A stretch of 64,000 nt of DNA from DASXVX01 sp036504075 (GCA_036504075.1 DASXVX010000067.1:1-64000); one strand, 5' to 3'; shown: positions 10,837 through 20,101, counted from the stretch's first letter. Notes: generated by a model not told the origin, from the sequence alone. Translations and numbers: made by a program.

Positions 10837-12273
10837 ATGGGCAATTGTTCGGACCGCCGCTTTCGCTTTGAACCATACGCTCTCGCACTGCTGAAAGAAG
10901 AAGCAACTGTGCTGGGGAAGCCCATGCTGATTGGACCGGAAGCCGGGCCGGCCGGCGGGTTTGACGCCGCTGCCGCGGACGGATTTGGGGACCTGCCCGG
11001 CCCCACCGGCATTGAAGTCAAAAGCAGCCTGAACGGTATGTCAGCCCGCTGGGTCAGCAGCCTGCTCGCCCGGGCGGCCGGCGGCGAGTTCAAGTCGGTG
11101 CTGGTGGTCGTCGAAGACGGCACCCCGGCACAGGTTCAACGCCTGCTACCGCTCTTCAAGAAAGTCAATCCCCAGGTGGAAGTGGCCATTTGGCTGCCCT
11201 CCGACCTGGAGCAGTTGGCAGAGCGCTACCCCGGCGTGGCTGTAGCCTTCCGGCCGGACTACCTGCCCCAGGCGGTGGAATCCTTCGCCCGCGGGCTGTC
11301 CGACCACTCCGGGCAAAACCACCTGGACGCCCTGAAAAAAGCCTTCCGGGAAGACAGCCTGGTGCTCTTCCTGGGCGCCGGCGTCTCCGTAACCGCCGGG
11401 CTGCCGGACTGGGACACCCTGCTCTGGCGGCTGGGCAGCCAGCTCATTCACCTGCATGCCCGGCCGGACCAGGTGCCGGTGAACGAGGAAAACTTACTGA
11501 AGCTACTCAAGGAGCAGACGCCCTTGTCGCCGCTCATTGCCGCCCGCTTCTTCCGCGAGTCGTTTGATGACTTTGCCGAGCGGGTCCGGACGGCCCTGTA
11601 CGAAGGCATGCCGAAAGAGGTCGCCTCGCCGCTGCTCACCGAACTGATGAAGCTCTGCATCCCGCCCCAGGGCGGCCTGGGGGTCGCGGCGGTGGTCACC
11701 TACAACTTCGACGACCTTTTCGAAGAGGAACTGACCCGGCGGGGCGTCAGGCATAAAGTGGTCATGTCCGACACCGACAGCCACCTGCGCAACGAACTGC
11801 CGGTCTACCACGTGCACGGCTTCCTGCCCCGGAAGGGCTCGCTTTCCGACGTGCACCAGCAGTCCCTGGTCTTCAGCGAAGAGGCGTTCCACCTGCAGTT
11901 CATCGACCCTTACGCCTGGCAGACGGTGACGCAGCTAAACCTGCTCCGGGACCGGGTCTGCCTGTTTATCGGGTTCAGCATGACCGACCCCAACCAGCGC
12001 CGCCTGCTGGAGATTGCCGCCTCGAAGCGGCCGGGCGCCCGCCACTATGTCGTTATGAAAGACCACTGGCAGTCGGCCGTCCAAAGCGCCGGCAGTGAAG
12101 ACGTGCTGGCCTACGCCCGGATTTTCCGGGGTCTGGAGGAAGCCTCGCTGCTCAAGCTGGGCTTGCAGTCCATTTGGGTGGAGGACTTCGACGACATTCC
12201 CCTGCTGGTCCGGTCGCTCCGCCAGGTCATAGGTAGTATGGACGTCACACCGGGCCCGGCCGGGCCTCGGTGA
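10837..12273 (+). CDS. Restriction-endonuclease-like / SIR2 fusion protein, candidate anti-phage effector
   Basis: ATG 10837 follows AAGGGGGAACGTGGC. The product has 478 residues. Residues 1-110 look like a PD-(D/E)XK nuclease: D43 and the E60-V-K62 motif within GIEVKSS, then a hydrophobic strand. Residues 165-400 form a SIR2-like NAD-binding domain: VLFLGAGVSVTAGLPDW (GAG at 180-182), TYNFDDLFE with N290 and D292, a candidate catalytic H327 in YHVHGFLP, and LFIGFSMTDPNQ at about 377. SIR2 proteins of this type often deplete NAD during phage infection. It is monocistronic, flanked by argH and a strong terminator, with no partner gene. Nuclease plus SIR2 in one chain is uncommon. Function is inferred. 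Confidence 0.75.
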   Translation: MGNCSDRRFRFEPYALALLKEEATVLGKPMLIGPEAGPAGGFDAAAADGFGDLPGPTGIEVKSSLNGMSARWVSSLLARAAGGEFKSVLVVVEDGTPAQVQRLLPLFKKVNPQVEVAIWLPSDLEQLAERYPGVAVAFRPDYLPQAVESFARGLSDHSGQNHLDALKKAFREDSLVLFLGAGVSVTAGLPDWDTLLWRLGSQLIHLHARPDQVPVNEENLLKLLKEQTPLSPLIAARFFRESFDDFAERVRTALYEGMPKEVASPLLTELMKLCIPPQGGLGVAAVVTYNFDDLFEEELTRRGVRHKVVMSDTDSHLRNELPVYHVHGFLPRKGSLSDVHQQSLVFSEEAFHLQFIDPYAWQTVTQLNLLRDRVCLFIGFSMTDPNQRRLLEIAASKRPGARHYVVMKDHWQSAVQSAGSEDVLAYARIFRGLEEASLLKLGLQSIWVEDFDDIPLLVRSLRQVIGSMDVTPGPAGPR

Positions 12274-12320
12274 CGAAAATTAGTTGCCTCCCGCTCCGGC
12301 GACTGACTCCATCAGTCGCG

Positions 12321-12358
12321 AAAAGACCGCTGCATGGCTGATCATGCAGCGGTCTTTT
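12321..12358. terminator. Bidirectional terminator
   Basis: A perfect 16-bp stem (12321-12336 with 12343-12358) has A4 on the left and T4 on the right, so it works in both directions. It separates the SIR2 gene from the leftward membrane-protein operon. A smaller inverted repeat (12299-12319) precedes it. Confidence 0.9.
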
Positions 12359-12397
12359 CATGTCGCTTCATCTCGCGGTGGAAGCCGCCGCCGTTGG

Positions 12398-13201
12398 TCA
12401 GGCAGCAGCCTCCGCGACGGCGGTATCCCCCTTGATCAACTGATACTGGAGAATGCCGCCCCAGGCCATGAGAAAGCCCTGCAGCACCCAGCCCAAATCG
12501 ATCAGGTTCCCGGTCTGGTACAGATCCTGGGCGCTCAGGTAGGTATAGACCATATCGCTGGCGCTGGCGGCAATCATGCCCAGAGCCAGGAACGTCCACG
12601 GCGTGCCCAGGCGTCCTGCGCCGAACTGGCGCATCATCAGGGCGATGGAGACGGCTGCCGCGAAAATGATGGCGTCGCCGACGGGGTAGATCAGGGGAAC
12701 CAGCTTTTTCAGCAGTTCGATCTCCGTGTCCTGCAGAATGGGCAGGACCAGGAAGTAGCCGGAAATGACGAGGGCCGCCCCCGTGAGGACCCAGGACCAT
12801 GGATTGAGCTTGATCGGGAGGCCGGACGTCAGGTAGCCCCTCAGAAGGGCGACGGTCGGGTAGATCATCACCGGGTACGAAAGGATCCAGAACAGGTCAG
12901 GCAAGGAGGGCGAGGACATCTCCGCGTGCAGAATGACTTCCATAATGCCGTAGATCAAATAGCCCGTGGCATTGAGAAGCAGGCCGGTCCCCAGCCACAT
13001 CCAGTAGCGGCGGACCGTGTCCTCCTTCGAAAAGGCGCCGGCGGCCCGATAAATGTAGACGGCGGCAGCAAAGAGTGCGACGGTCTGGGCCGCGTTGCCC
13101 ACGGCCGTCAGGACGGCCTCGGCGGGGTGGGCCAGGTATGTGACCAGGGTCGCCAGAAACAGGGCAAGCATGACATAGGCGATGAGCCGATTGCGCTGCA
13201 T
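12398..13201 (-). CDS. Multi-pass membrane protein (sensor-like, 7-8 helices)
   Basis: ATG 13201 follows TTAGGAGGGACTTATCC. The 267-residue protein is almost entirely hydrophobic helices separated by short loops, like the N-terminal membrane modules of bacterial sensor kinases and diguanylate cyclases. It has no output domain. It lies 13 bases behind a 76-residue gene and is divergent from a chemoreceptor gene, so a signalling role is possible but unproven. I recognise no specific family. Confidence 0.7.
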   Translation of the reverse strand: MQRNRLIAYVMLALFLATLVTYLAHPAEAVLTAVGNAAQTVALFAAAVYIYRAAGAFSKEDTVRRYWMWLGTGLLLNATGYLIYGIMEVILHAEMSSPSLPDLFWILSYPVMIYPTVALLRGYLTSGLPIKLNPWSWVLTGAALVISGYFLVLPILQDTEIELLKKLVPLIYPVGDAIIFAAAVSIALMMRQFGAGRLGTPWTFLALGMIAASASDMVYTYLSAQDLYQTGNLIDLGWVLQGFLMAWGGILQYQLIKGDTAVAEAAA

Positions 13202-13214
13202 GGATAAGTCCCTC

Positions 13215-13445
13215 CTAAGCGGCCTTGCTGAGCAGTAAGCCGATCTGGCCTGCCTTCTCGGCCCCGACGAACACCTTCAGTCCCACGGTAATGCGATCAG
13301 CCAGCGGCTTCAACTGGGCGGGGGACAGGGTTTCGGGTGTCAGCCCCATGGCCTTGCACTGCATGCGGACGGTGGTTTGGGCCACGGCCTTGCCAACATA
13401 GGGGGTCAGGATTTCCTCCAGTCGCTGTGCCACGATGCCTGCCAA
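13215..13445 (-). CDS. Small conserved-looking cytoplasmic protein of unknown function
   Basis: TTG 13445 follows GGAGGGAGCACAT, a strong Shine-Dalgarno at good distance. The 76-residue product is mainly helical, with one internal Cys (MQCKAMGL) and no membrane segment. It is first in an operon with the membrane protein downstream and shares an intergenic region with the chemoreceptor gene. Function unknown. Confidence 0.65.
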   Translation of the reverse strand: MAGIVAQRLEEILTPYVGKAVAQTTVRMQCKAMGLTPETLSPAQLKPLADRITVGLKVFVGAEKAGQIGLLLSKAA

Positions 13446-13641
13446 ATGTGCTCCCTCCGATGTTCATGGTCTACATTCACTCCCCAAGGGAGCCGATACA
13501 CGGTGGATCTGTGCACCCAACTGCTTCGGTAGACGTGAATTCCAAGGTATGGTAGAATTACGTCTGGATGTTATTCGGCATCGCAACAGTTTGATGATAC
13601 CAGTGCATGCAACGTTAGGCAATCGTGAGAGGTGCGCCCAC

Positions 13642-15075
13642 ATGAAAAGCATTTTGCTCAAGTCCATCGCACTGTTCGGATTGCTTGCCGGTCTCTGCCT
13701 GCTCATCACCGGGAGTGTTTACTTTGCCGGGCAAAAGCTGGCGCCCGAGAGCGCCACGGCGCTCCTGCTGATTGCCTTCGGCACCGCCGTCGTGATCACG
13801 GCTGCCGTCGGCGCGTTTCTGATTTGGACCTGGTTCGCAAAGCCCCTCGCCGACCTTGCGACGGCCCTTGGGGCATTCGCCGGTGGGGATCTTACGGGTT
13901 CAGCCCTTACGCACCGTAGCAAGGACGAAATCGGACAGATTACCACGCAGTTCAACGCCATGTTGAGCGAATTCCGACCGCTGATAGCCGAGATCAGTGG
14001 CGGCGCCCAGGTGGTTTTCGCCACGGCTTCCGATCTATCGCAGAATGCGGATCAGGCGGCAAAGGGCTCCCAGGAAGTGGCCCTTGCGGTGGCCAACGTC
14101 GCTGAAGGTGCGACAGAGCAGGCAGAGGCCGTTCAGGCGATGACGCAGGCTGTGGACAACCTGAAGCAGGCCATCCAGGAGATTACCAAAGACGCCGGCC
14201 GCACGGCCGGTGAGATGACCCAGGCGACCCGGCTGTTGACGGAGATGGCGGCGGCCGTCGACGATGTGGTCGGGAATGCCCGGACCATGGTCCGGAGCGC
14301 CGACCAGGCCGCAGCCACGGCCCGCAACGGCGCTGACGTGGTCGACCAGACCATCCGGGGCATAAAGCGGATCAAGGAGTCCGTGGGCGCTTCCGCCGGC
14401 CGGATTCGGGAGCTGGATCGCCTTTCTGGCCAGATCGGCGAGGTGACCCAGGTGATTGCGGAGATTACGGACCAGACCAATCTGCTGGCCCTGAATGCGG
14501 CCATCGAGGCCGCCCGCGCCGGCGAACACGGCCGGGGCTTCGGCGTTGTCGCCGGCGAAGTGCGGCGGCTGGCCGAGCGGGCCGCCAAATCTACCCGCGA
14601 GATCAACGCCCTGATCGACGCAATCCGCAGCCAGACCACCGAAGCCGTGCAGGCGATGGAGACGGGAACGGCCGAGGTGGAGACCGGCTCCCGGCTCGCC
14701 GAGGATGCCGGCAGGGCCTTGCAGACCCTCCTGGCGGCATCGGAGTGCACCGTGAGGGATGCGCAGACGATTGCCGACGCCGCTGAACGGGACCGCGAAA
14801 TCGCCGCGCAAATGGTGAAGGCCATCGAATCCGCGGCGGCCGCAGCAGCCAGGAATTCGCAGGGGGCGGCAGCCATGGCTGCCGATGCCAACGAAGTGAC
14901 GGCCCTTGTCGCCAAAGTCGCTGATATCTCACAACGCACCGCGTCCACGGCTGAACAGGTTTCGGCCACGGCCGGCGGGCTGCAGCAGACGGCTGAATCG
15001 GTTTCCGCTTCTTCGTCCGGACTCGAGATGATTGCCCAGGACTTTATGGGACAGGTCGCCCGGTTCAAGCTATAA
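13642..15075 (+). CDS. Methyl-accepting chemotaxis protein with no extracellular sensor domain
   Basis: ATG 13642 is chosen because GTGAGAGGTG lies just upstream and the residues ahead of it are not protein-like; an open frame reaches back to 13435. The 477-residue product has two adjacent transmembrane helices (about 5-27 and 34-57) with only a short loop between, then a HAMP domain (about 55-107). A long cytoplasmic coiled coil carries the chemoreceptor hairpin tip (ITDQTNLLALNAAIEAARAGE). Signals would pass to CheA/CheW. With no outer ligand domain it probably senses a membrane or cytoplasmic state, or a partner such as the divergent membrane protein. Confidence 0.93.
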   Translation: MKSILLKSIALFGLLAGLCLLITGSVYFAGQKLAPESATALLLIAFGTAVVITAAVGAFLIWTWFAKPLADLATALGAFAGGDLTGSALTHRSKDEIGQITTQFNAMLSEFRPLIAEISGGAQVVFATASDLSQNADQAAKGSQEVALAVANVAEGATEQAEAVQAMTQAVDNLKQAIQEITKDAGRTAGEMTQATRLLTEMAAAVDDVVGNARTMVRSADQAAATARNGADVVDQTIRGIKRIKESVGASAGRIRELDRLSGQIGEVTQVIAEITDQTNLLALNAAIEAARAGEHGRGFGVVAGEVRRLAERAAKSTREINALIDAIRSQTTEAVQAMETGTAEVETGSRLAEDAGRALQTLLAASECTVRDAQTIADAAERDREIAAQMVKAIESAAAAAARNSQGAAAMAADANEVTALVAKVADISQRTASTAEQVSATAGGLQQTAESVSASSSGLEMIAQDFMGQVARFKL

Positions 15076-15168
15076 GGCCAGGCCCGAGTCACAAAACGAC
15101 GGGTGATCTACGCAAGTAGGTCTGCCAACGTTGGCTTTGTGACGAGCACCATGTACCAAAACCGAAAG

Positions 15169-15208
15169 GGAGCCCGGGCAGCACATTCGCCGCCCGGGCT
15201 CCTTCTCT
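15169..15208 (+). terminator. Terminator after the chemoreceptor gene
   Basis: An 11-bp GC-rich stem (15169-15179 with 15192-15202) with a 12-base loop is followed by TTCTCTT. It also lies close to the end of the convergent GrdC/D-like gene. Confidence 0.8.
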
Positions 15209-15217
15209 TGCCTTTCG

Positions 15218-16966
15218 CTAAACCGTAAGGGGCCCGGTCAGGGACTGCTCAAGGCCCGCCGCCCGGGCTGCCGCCAGTTCGGCCGCCATGTTCTCGCTCA
15301 AGCCGCCGCGGGCCAGGTCGCCGGCGTAGCCGATCGCTTCGGCGATCGCCTGCGCTTCCGCCATGGGCGGGATGCTGCACACCACGTGCCGTGGCCCGTC
15401 GCCGACCCCCGCCCCCGCAGACTCCCGCCGGTTGCAACTGTCTGTCACCAGGACGTCCGCCGGTTTGCCGCCGGCGCCGATGCCGGCATTCCAGCCGGCC
15501 TTTTGCAGTTCGAGCAGGACTTTTTCGGCCTGCCGCCCATCTTCCAGGCTCACCAGGTCGATACTCGGCTGTCCGATGCCCAGCGTCCGGGCCACCGCCG
15601 CCCCGCAGACGGCGCCCCGCACCAGTGCGGAAACCCGCTCCGCCGCTGCCGTGCAGGCGACGGTCACCAGCAGCGTCGCGTGGCTCCGCCCCGGTACTGA
15701 CTTGCGGTCCACGAGCGCCGTCGCTGCCGGGAACGGATAGCGGACCGTTACGGCCGCCTGCAGGTCATGCGTGTCGAGGCGGCGTTCCATCTCCCGGTGG
15801 GCCGGGCCGATGACCGTGCAGGACACGACCTCCAGGTCGGTTGGGACGCCAGGTTCACCCAGCAGCACTACCTGCAGGTCCGGGCGCTGCTGCTGGGCCA
15901 GTTCTGCCCCGCGCACGACCTCGGTTACGCCGCACTCGGCACCGAAAGCCGTGATGCCGACCCGAAGGCGTCGCTGATCGCGGGCTTGAAGGCCGGGATT
16001 CCGCTCCAGCCAGCCCCGCCGGTTGGACCCGACCAGGCCCCAGCGCGCGATGGCGCCGTTCATGATCTGCTCCCGGAGCGACCAGAGCAATGGCCGCTGG
16101 GCCGTCTCCAGCGCTTCAGCGGTGGAGTCCGGCCTGATAAGTGGGCTGACGCCGTCGTCTGCCCCAATATAGACTGCGAACACCGAAATGGTGTCCTCCA
16201 GCACAGGGCTGTCTGCTGCCACCTGCTCCACGCTGTGCCGGCCAAGGCCGGTGGGCGGGTTGCTGGCGATCACGGCCACCTGCGTGTGCACGCCGGCGGC
16301 AACCAACCCTGCGGCGTCCAGCAACACCGCCGGGAAGTCGGCTTCCGTGCACACCAGACGGTAAAGCTCGTCCGGCTGGAGGCCGGCCCGGCTGATCAGG
16401 TGCCGGAACGCCAGTTCCGCCCCCGCCTGGACCACCAGCCGCTCCAGACCGGGCTGGTCGCCCATTACCACCCCGGCAACTTTGGCCCCAATATACAGCG
16501 GCATCGCCCGGCCCGCTCTTAGCAGTTCGTTCAGTTCGTCATAAGGCTCGCCGTCCCCGATCCGGCAGCCGGCAAACAGCGGATGGTCGGCCAGAAAGTA
16601 CCCGGCTTCCATGGCGAACGCTTCTTCCAGCAGCACCACGCCGGCGGCGTCCACCAGTTTCATGACCGCCAGGAACTCCGGCTCCGGCATGACCTCGCCG
16701 TACGGCCCCCAACGTTCCCCACCCGACAAAGAGTGGTGTGCAGGGGTCCGGGTGACTTCCGCCGGGTCGATTTGCCCCAGGTACGCCTGAAACGGCGGGT
16801 ATTCCAGGACGCTCTCGTAGGTGCGCAGGTGGCTGGGCAGATGCCGCACGTAAGCGCTCCCCGGGTGGGTGAACCGCTCCATGACAGGCACAGACCCATA
16901 GCTGTAAAGCAGGTCCGGAGCATGGACCAGACACTGGCTGACTCCCCGGAGGACAGGCTGATTCAT
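15218..16966 (-). CDS. Fused GrdC/GrdD-like protein (glycine reductase component C family)
   Basis: ATG 16966 follows GGAGGTGACC; the frame is open further upstream to 17242 but that part is not protein-like. The product has 582 residues. The first 330 resemble GrdC, with blocks such as HAPDLLYSYG, YVRHLPSHLRTYESVL and YGEVMPEPEFLAVMKLVD. The last 250 resemble the PlsX-type GrdD subunit (VGITAFGAECG onward), with several cysteines. In glycine reductase, component C releases acetyl phosphate from a carboxymethyl-selenoprotein. Here the two subunits are fused and shorter than usual, and no grdA, grdB or grdE lies nearby. It is 53 bases behind a thioredoxin-reductase-like gene. The present-day reaction is uncertain. 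Confidence 0.7.
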   Translation of the reverse strand: MNQPVLRGVSQCLVHAPDLLYSYGSVPVMERFTHPGSAYVRHLPSHLRTYESVLEYPPFQAYLGQIDPAEVTRTPAHHSLSGGERWGPYGEVMPEPEFLAVMKLVDAAGVVLLEEAFAMEAGYFLADHPLFAGCRIGDGEPYDELNELLRAGRAMPLYIGAKVAGVVMGDQPGLERLVVQAGAELAFRHLISRAGLQPDELYRLVCTEADFPAVLLDAAGLVAAGVHTQVAVIASNPPTGLGRHSVEQVAADSPVLEDTISVFAVYIGADDGVSPLIRPDSTAEALETAQRPLLWSLREQIMNGAIARWGLVGSNRRGWLERNPGLQARDQRRLRVGITAFGAECGVTEVVRGAELAQQQRPDLQVVLLGEPGVPTDLEVVSCTVIGPAHREMERRLDTHDLQAAVTVRYPFPAATALVDRKSVPGRSHATLLVTVACTAAAERVSALVRGAVCGAAVARTLGIGQPSIDLVSLEDGRQAEKVLLELQKAGWNAGIGAGGKPADVLVTDSCNRRESAGAGVGDGPRHVVCSIPPMAEAQAIAEAIGYAGDLARGGLSENMAAELAAARAAGLEQSLTGPLTV

Positions 16967-17019
16967 GGGCGCGGTCACCTCCACGGGCTGCGAAAATCGA
17001 TTGCGAGCGTTTGTGTCGA

Positions 17020-17901
17020 TTAGCGGCGGATCGTTTCCGGCTGGAAAATCCGCTCCGAAATCCAGTGGCTGAAATCCGCGAAGTTCGCATCGAGCCGGTC
17101 GACGACCCAGCCATGCTGCAAGAGCAGCACCGCGGGCGCATCCGTCACCCCGAGATGCTTTGCCAGGGAAGCGCTCCGGGAAATGTCGATGCGGGCCAGC
17201 TTCCAGGCGCCGCCGGCCGTCGCAGCCGCCGCTTCCGCCCACTCCAGGACGGAAAGGCTGCCGGGCGAGCCCGGACTCCAGAACACGGCCAACACCGGCT
17301 GTTCGGACTCCAGGACGTCGACCCGGAGCCGGTCGTCATCTTCCAGGTACTGCGCTGCGGCGCAGGCTGCGGCGGCGCCGTCCGCCACCGCGGTGATCAG
17401 CTTCTTCAGCCACTTGCGGCGGGCGTCGCCGGCGGCGAAAACCCCGTCGATGTTGGTGGCCATGGTGTCCGGATCGGCAAGAATTTGACCCTGGGCGTCA
17501 AGCGCCACGCCGGTGCCCCGGAGGAACTCGGTGCGCGCCACCTTGACGTCGCCCCGCCGTTCTGCGCCCGGGCAGAGAATCACCGCCCGGCCATCGACCT
17601 GGTTGCCGCCCCGGGTGACAACGGTCTTGATCGGTCCGGCCAGGTTGACCTGCACCACCGGCTCGTCCAGTTGCGTCACTTCCAGCCGCTCCACATGCCG
17701 GCGGAACCGGTCGGAGAGTTCCGGCCCCGTCAACAGGAAATCGCCGGGCCAGTTCTCCACCGCTTCGGCGCGGGCAATCTGGCCGCCGTACGTCTCCTGT
17801 TCAATCAGCACCGGCTTGAGGCCGTGCTGGGTGCCAAAAATCGCTGCCGCCATTCCGGCGGGACCGCCGCCGACGATAATCAGATCATAGGTGTCCGCCA
17901 T
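17020..17901 (-). CDS. Truncated thioredoxin reductase-like / thioredoxin-like fusion without CxxC motifs
   Basis: ATG 17901 follows AGAAGGGGGAG. The product has 293 residues. The N-terminus is a clear FAD-binding domain (YDLIIVGGGPAGMAAA) followed by the C-terminal FAD block (NIDGVFAAGDARRKWLKKL). The NADPH domain that normally sits between them, with its redox CxxC, is missing. A thioredoxin-fold tail begins near residue 190, but WSPGSPG stands where WCxxC should be. Neither half can do normal dithiol chemistry. It is the first gene of a two-gene operon with the GrdC/D-like gene; trxB and trxA normally accompany grd operons. It may be a flavoprotein partner or a regulatory relic. Confidence 0.72.
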   Translation of the reverse strand: MADTYDLIIVGGGPAGMAAAIFGTQHGLKPVLIEQETYGGQIARAEAVENWPGDFLLTGPELSDRFRRHVERLEVTQLDEPVVQVNLAGPIKTVVTRGGNQVDGRAVILCPGAERRGDVKVARTEFLRGTGVALDAQGQILADPDTMATNIDGVFAAGDARRKWLKKLITAVADGAAAACAAAQYLEDDDRLRVDVLESEQPVLAVFWSPGSPGSLSVLEWAEAAAATAGGAWKLARIDISRSASLAKHLGVTDAPAVLLLQHGWVVDRLDANFADFSHWISERIFQPETIRR

Positions 17902-18070
17902 GCGAACTCCCCCTTCTCTGTGAATCACGTCACAAACCGGGTTCCTAAGAAGGGGGACAACACGTGTGGCTGGTCCCCCGCAATAGTCATTCTCATCGTA
18001 GCTGCGCCGGCCGAGCGGCGTCAATTCGCCAAAGGCTCTGGGACGATAGACCGATTGCCCATCTATCAGT

Positions 18071-18655
18071 CTAGTGCTCGGGCCGCCCATCCTTCCGGGG
18101 CAGGAACGGCAGGTCCCCACCGGCACCCAGACCGTCCAGCACCAGAAACATGATCCCCGTGAACAGGAAGAGCCAGCGGAACTGCTTGGGCAGCCCCCCG
18201 AGCCGGGCCACCAGCTCCAGGCCGAACAGCGGTACAGAAAAGCGAAAGAGGGCGGAGAGCAGTGCCTGCAAGTACGGCGTTTTCTCCCGGACCCAGCGCC
18301 ACCCGGCGACCCCGAAAATGGTCAGCGGCGCCAGCCCGCCCAGCATCCATACAGGATCGAACCGCGCCAAGCCATGGCGTGCCGCGTGGGGGATGATTTC
18401 AAACGTGGCTACCAGTGAAATGGTCGCCCACGAGACCGCCGCCGCTCCCGCGCCCATGACGCCCTGCATGGCCGGGCTGACCTCCGCTTCAGCCGCCGAG
18501 GCCATAAGCAGCAGGCCCCAGGCAATCAGGGCCGCAGCCAGTCCGCCCGCCAGATACCCGAACTTGGCCCGGTCTTCGAGGAAGTAGACCGGCCCCGCAC
18601 ATGCGGCGAGCGCACAGGCCGCTGAAAGCGACAGGCGGTAGTACGTACGTGTCAC
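18071..18655 (-). CDS. Membrane protein of unknown function
   Basis: GTG 18655 is favoured by GGAGGGA ten bases upstream; an upstream ATG at 18682 lacks this. The 194-residue product has five or six hydrophobic helices and a charged C-terminus. No family recognised. It is monocistronic, about 170 bases upstream of the thioredoxin-reductase-like gene and on the same strand. Confidence 0.6.
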   Translation of the reverse strand: MTRTYYRLSLSAACALAACAGPVYFLEDRAKFGYLAGGLAAALIAWGLLLMASAAEAEVSPAMQGVMGAGAAAVSWATISLVATFEIIPHAARHGLARFDPVWMLGGLAPLTIFGVAGWRWVREKTPYLQALLSALFRFSVPLFGLELVARLGGLPKQFRWLFLFTGIMFLVLDGLGAGGDLPFLPRKDGRPEH

Positions 18656-18846
18656 GGCACAACATCCCTCCAGCCAGAGCAAGGACCCGGCCGGCCAGGC
18701 CAGGTCCCCCGGAGCCAGTCAGTGAGCCGGTCATTCAGCCCGTCAACGATTCAGCCGGATTCATGGCAAGTTTCGCTTCCCGCATAGACATTCCTGCCGC
18801 CGGGCCCATGAAAGCGGAACAAACCAGGGTGGAGATGCGCGGTTAA

Positions 18847-18875
18847 GGCGGCCCCACCGGGGGGCCGCCCTTTTT
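18847..18875 (+). terminator. Hairpin with T-run at the end of argG
   Basis: A 9-bp stem (18847-18855 with 18861-18869) is followed by CTTTTT on the + strand. On the - strand, where argG ends, the T-run is missing. It may insulate argG from + transcription or act weakly for argG. Confidence 0.6.
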
Positions 18876-18889
18876 ACGTTCCGATGAAA

Positions 18890-20101
18890 TTACTTGCCGG
18901 CGTTGTTCTTCTGGACGGCCGCGTAGACCTTGGAGGACAGGCCGAAGATGTCGATGAAGCCCTTCCCGGCCTTCTGGTCGAACTTGTCGGCCTTGTCGTA
19001 GGTGGCCAGCTCATAGCTGTACAGCGAAAGCGGCGACTTGCGGGCCACGCAGAAAGCCGAACCCTTGAACAGCTTCACCTTGACGGTGCCGGTCACGGTC
19101 CGCTGGGACGTCTGAATGAAGGCGTCCAGGGCCTCCTTCAGGGGGTTGAACCAGAGGCCGTTGTACACCTGCTCGGCGTACTTCTGCTCGAGGGTCAGCT
19201 TGAAGTGGTGCAGTTCCCGCGGCAGGGTGATGTTCTCCAGTTCCTTGTGGGCCAGCCAGAGCACGGTGGCCGCCGGCATCTCGTAGGTTTCGCGGGACTT
19301 GATGCCCACGAGCCGGTTCTCCACGTGGTCGATTCGGCCAACACCGTTGGCGCCGGCGACGGCGTTCAGTTTCTCAATGAGGGTGACCAGGTCCATGGCC
19401 TCACCGTTGAGGCTGACCGGCACGCCCTTCTCCCAGCCGATTTCGACGAAGGTGGCGGTATCCGGGCACTTCTCCGGCGCGACGGTCCATTCAAACGCCT
19501 CTTCCGGAGCCTCGGTCCAGGGATCTTCCAGGACGCCGGCTTCGCAGGAACGGCCCCACAGGTTAACGTCCAGCGAGAACGGGGTCGCCTTGCCTACGGG
19601 GACGGGGATGTTATACTTGGCGGCGTAATCGATCTCCTCTTCCCGGCTCCAACCCCAGTCGCGGACGGGGGCGATCACTTTGATGTTCGGGTTGAGGGCG
19701 GCCACGGAGACTTCGAACCGCACCTGGTCGTTGCCCTTGCCGGTAGAGCCGTGGGCGACGAAGTCGGCGCCTTCCTTCTCGGCCACTTCCACGAGCAGCT
19801 TGGAGATCAGCGGCCGGGAGAGCGAAGCGGAAAGGAAATACTTGGACTCGTAAACGGCATTGGCCTGCAGCGTCGGCAAGATATAGTCGTAAGCAAACTC
19901 TTTCTTGGCGTCGAACACATACGAGGCGGATGCGCCGATGGTGAGGGCCTTCTGTTTGATGAAGTCCAGGTCCTTATCATTGGCGCCGACATCGGCCGAC
20001 ATGGCAACGACATCGCAGTTATAGTTCTCTTTGATCCAGTGGATGGCCACGGAGGTATCCAGGCCGCCCGAATAGGCCAATACACACTTCTGCTTCGCCA
20101 T
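18890..20101 (-). CDS. argG: Argininosuccinate synthase
   Basis: Start taken at ATG 20101 (MAKQKCVLAYSGGLDTS), matching the family; the frame is open further upstream to 20314. The 403-residue product has the PP-loop ATP motif SGGLDTS at 11-17 and the ADVGAND block. It joins citrulline and aspartate using ATP. Two ARG-box-like sites lie 38-72 bases upstream of the start. The gene is single, separated from argH. Confidence 0.97.
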   Translation of the reverse strand: MAKQKCVLAYSGGLDTSVAIHWIKENYNCDVVAMSADVGANDKDLDFIKQKALTIGASASYVFDAKKEFAYDYILPTLQANAVYESKYFLSASLSRPLISKLLVEVAEKEGADFVAHGSTGKGNDQVRFEVSVAALNPNIKVIAPVRDWGWSREEEIDYAAKYNIPVPVGKATPFSLDVNLWGRSCEAGVLEDPWTEAPEEAFEWTVAPEKCPDTATFVEIGWEKGVPVSLNGEAMDLVTLIEKLNAVAGANGVGRIDHVENRLVGIKSRETYEMPAATVLWLAHKELENITLPRELHHFKLTLEQKYAEQVYNGLWFNPLKEALDAFIQTSQRTVTGTVKVKLFKGSAFCVARKSPLSLYSYELATYDKADKFDQKAGKGFIDIFGLSSKVYAAVQKNNAGK

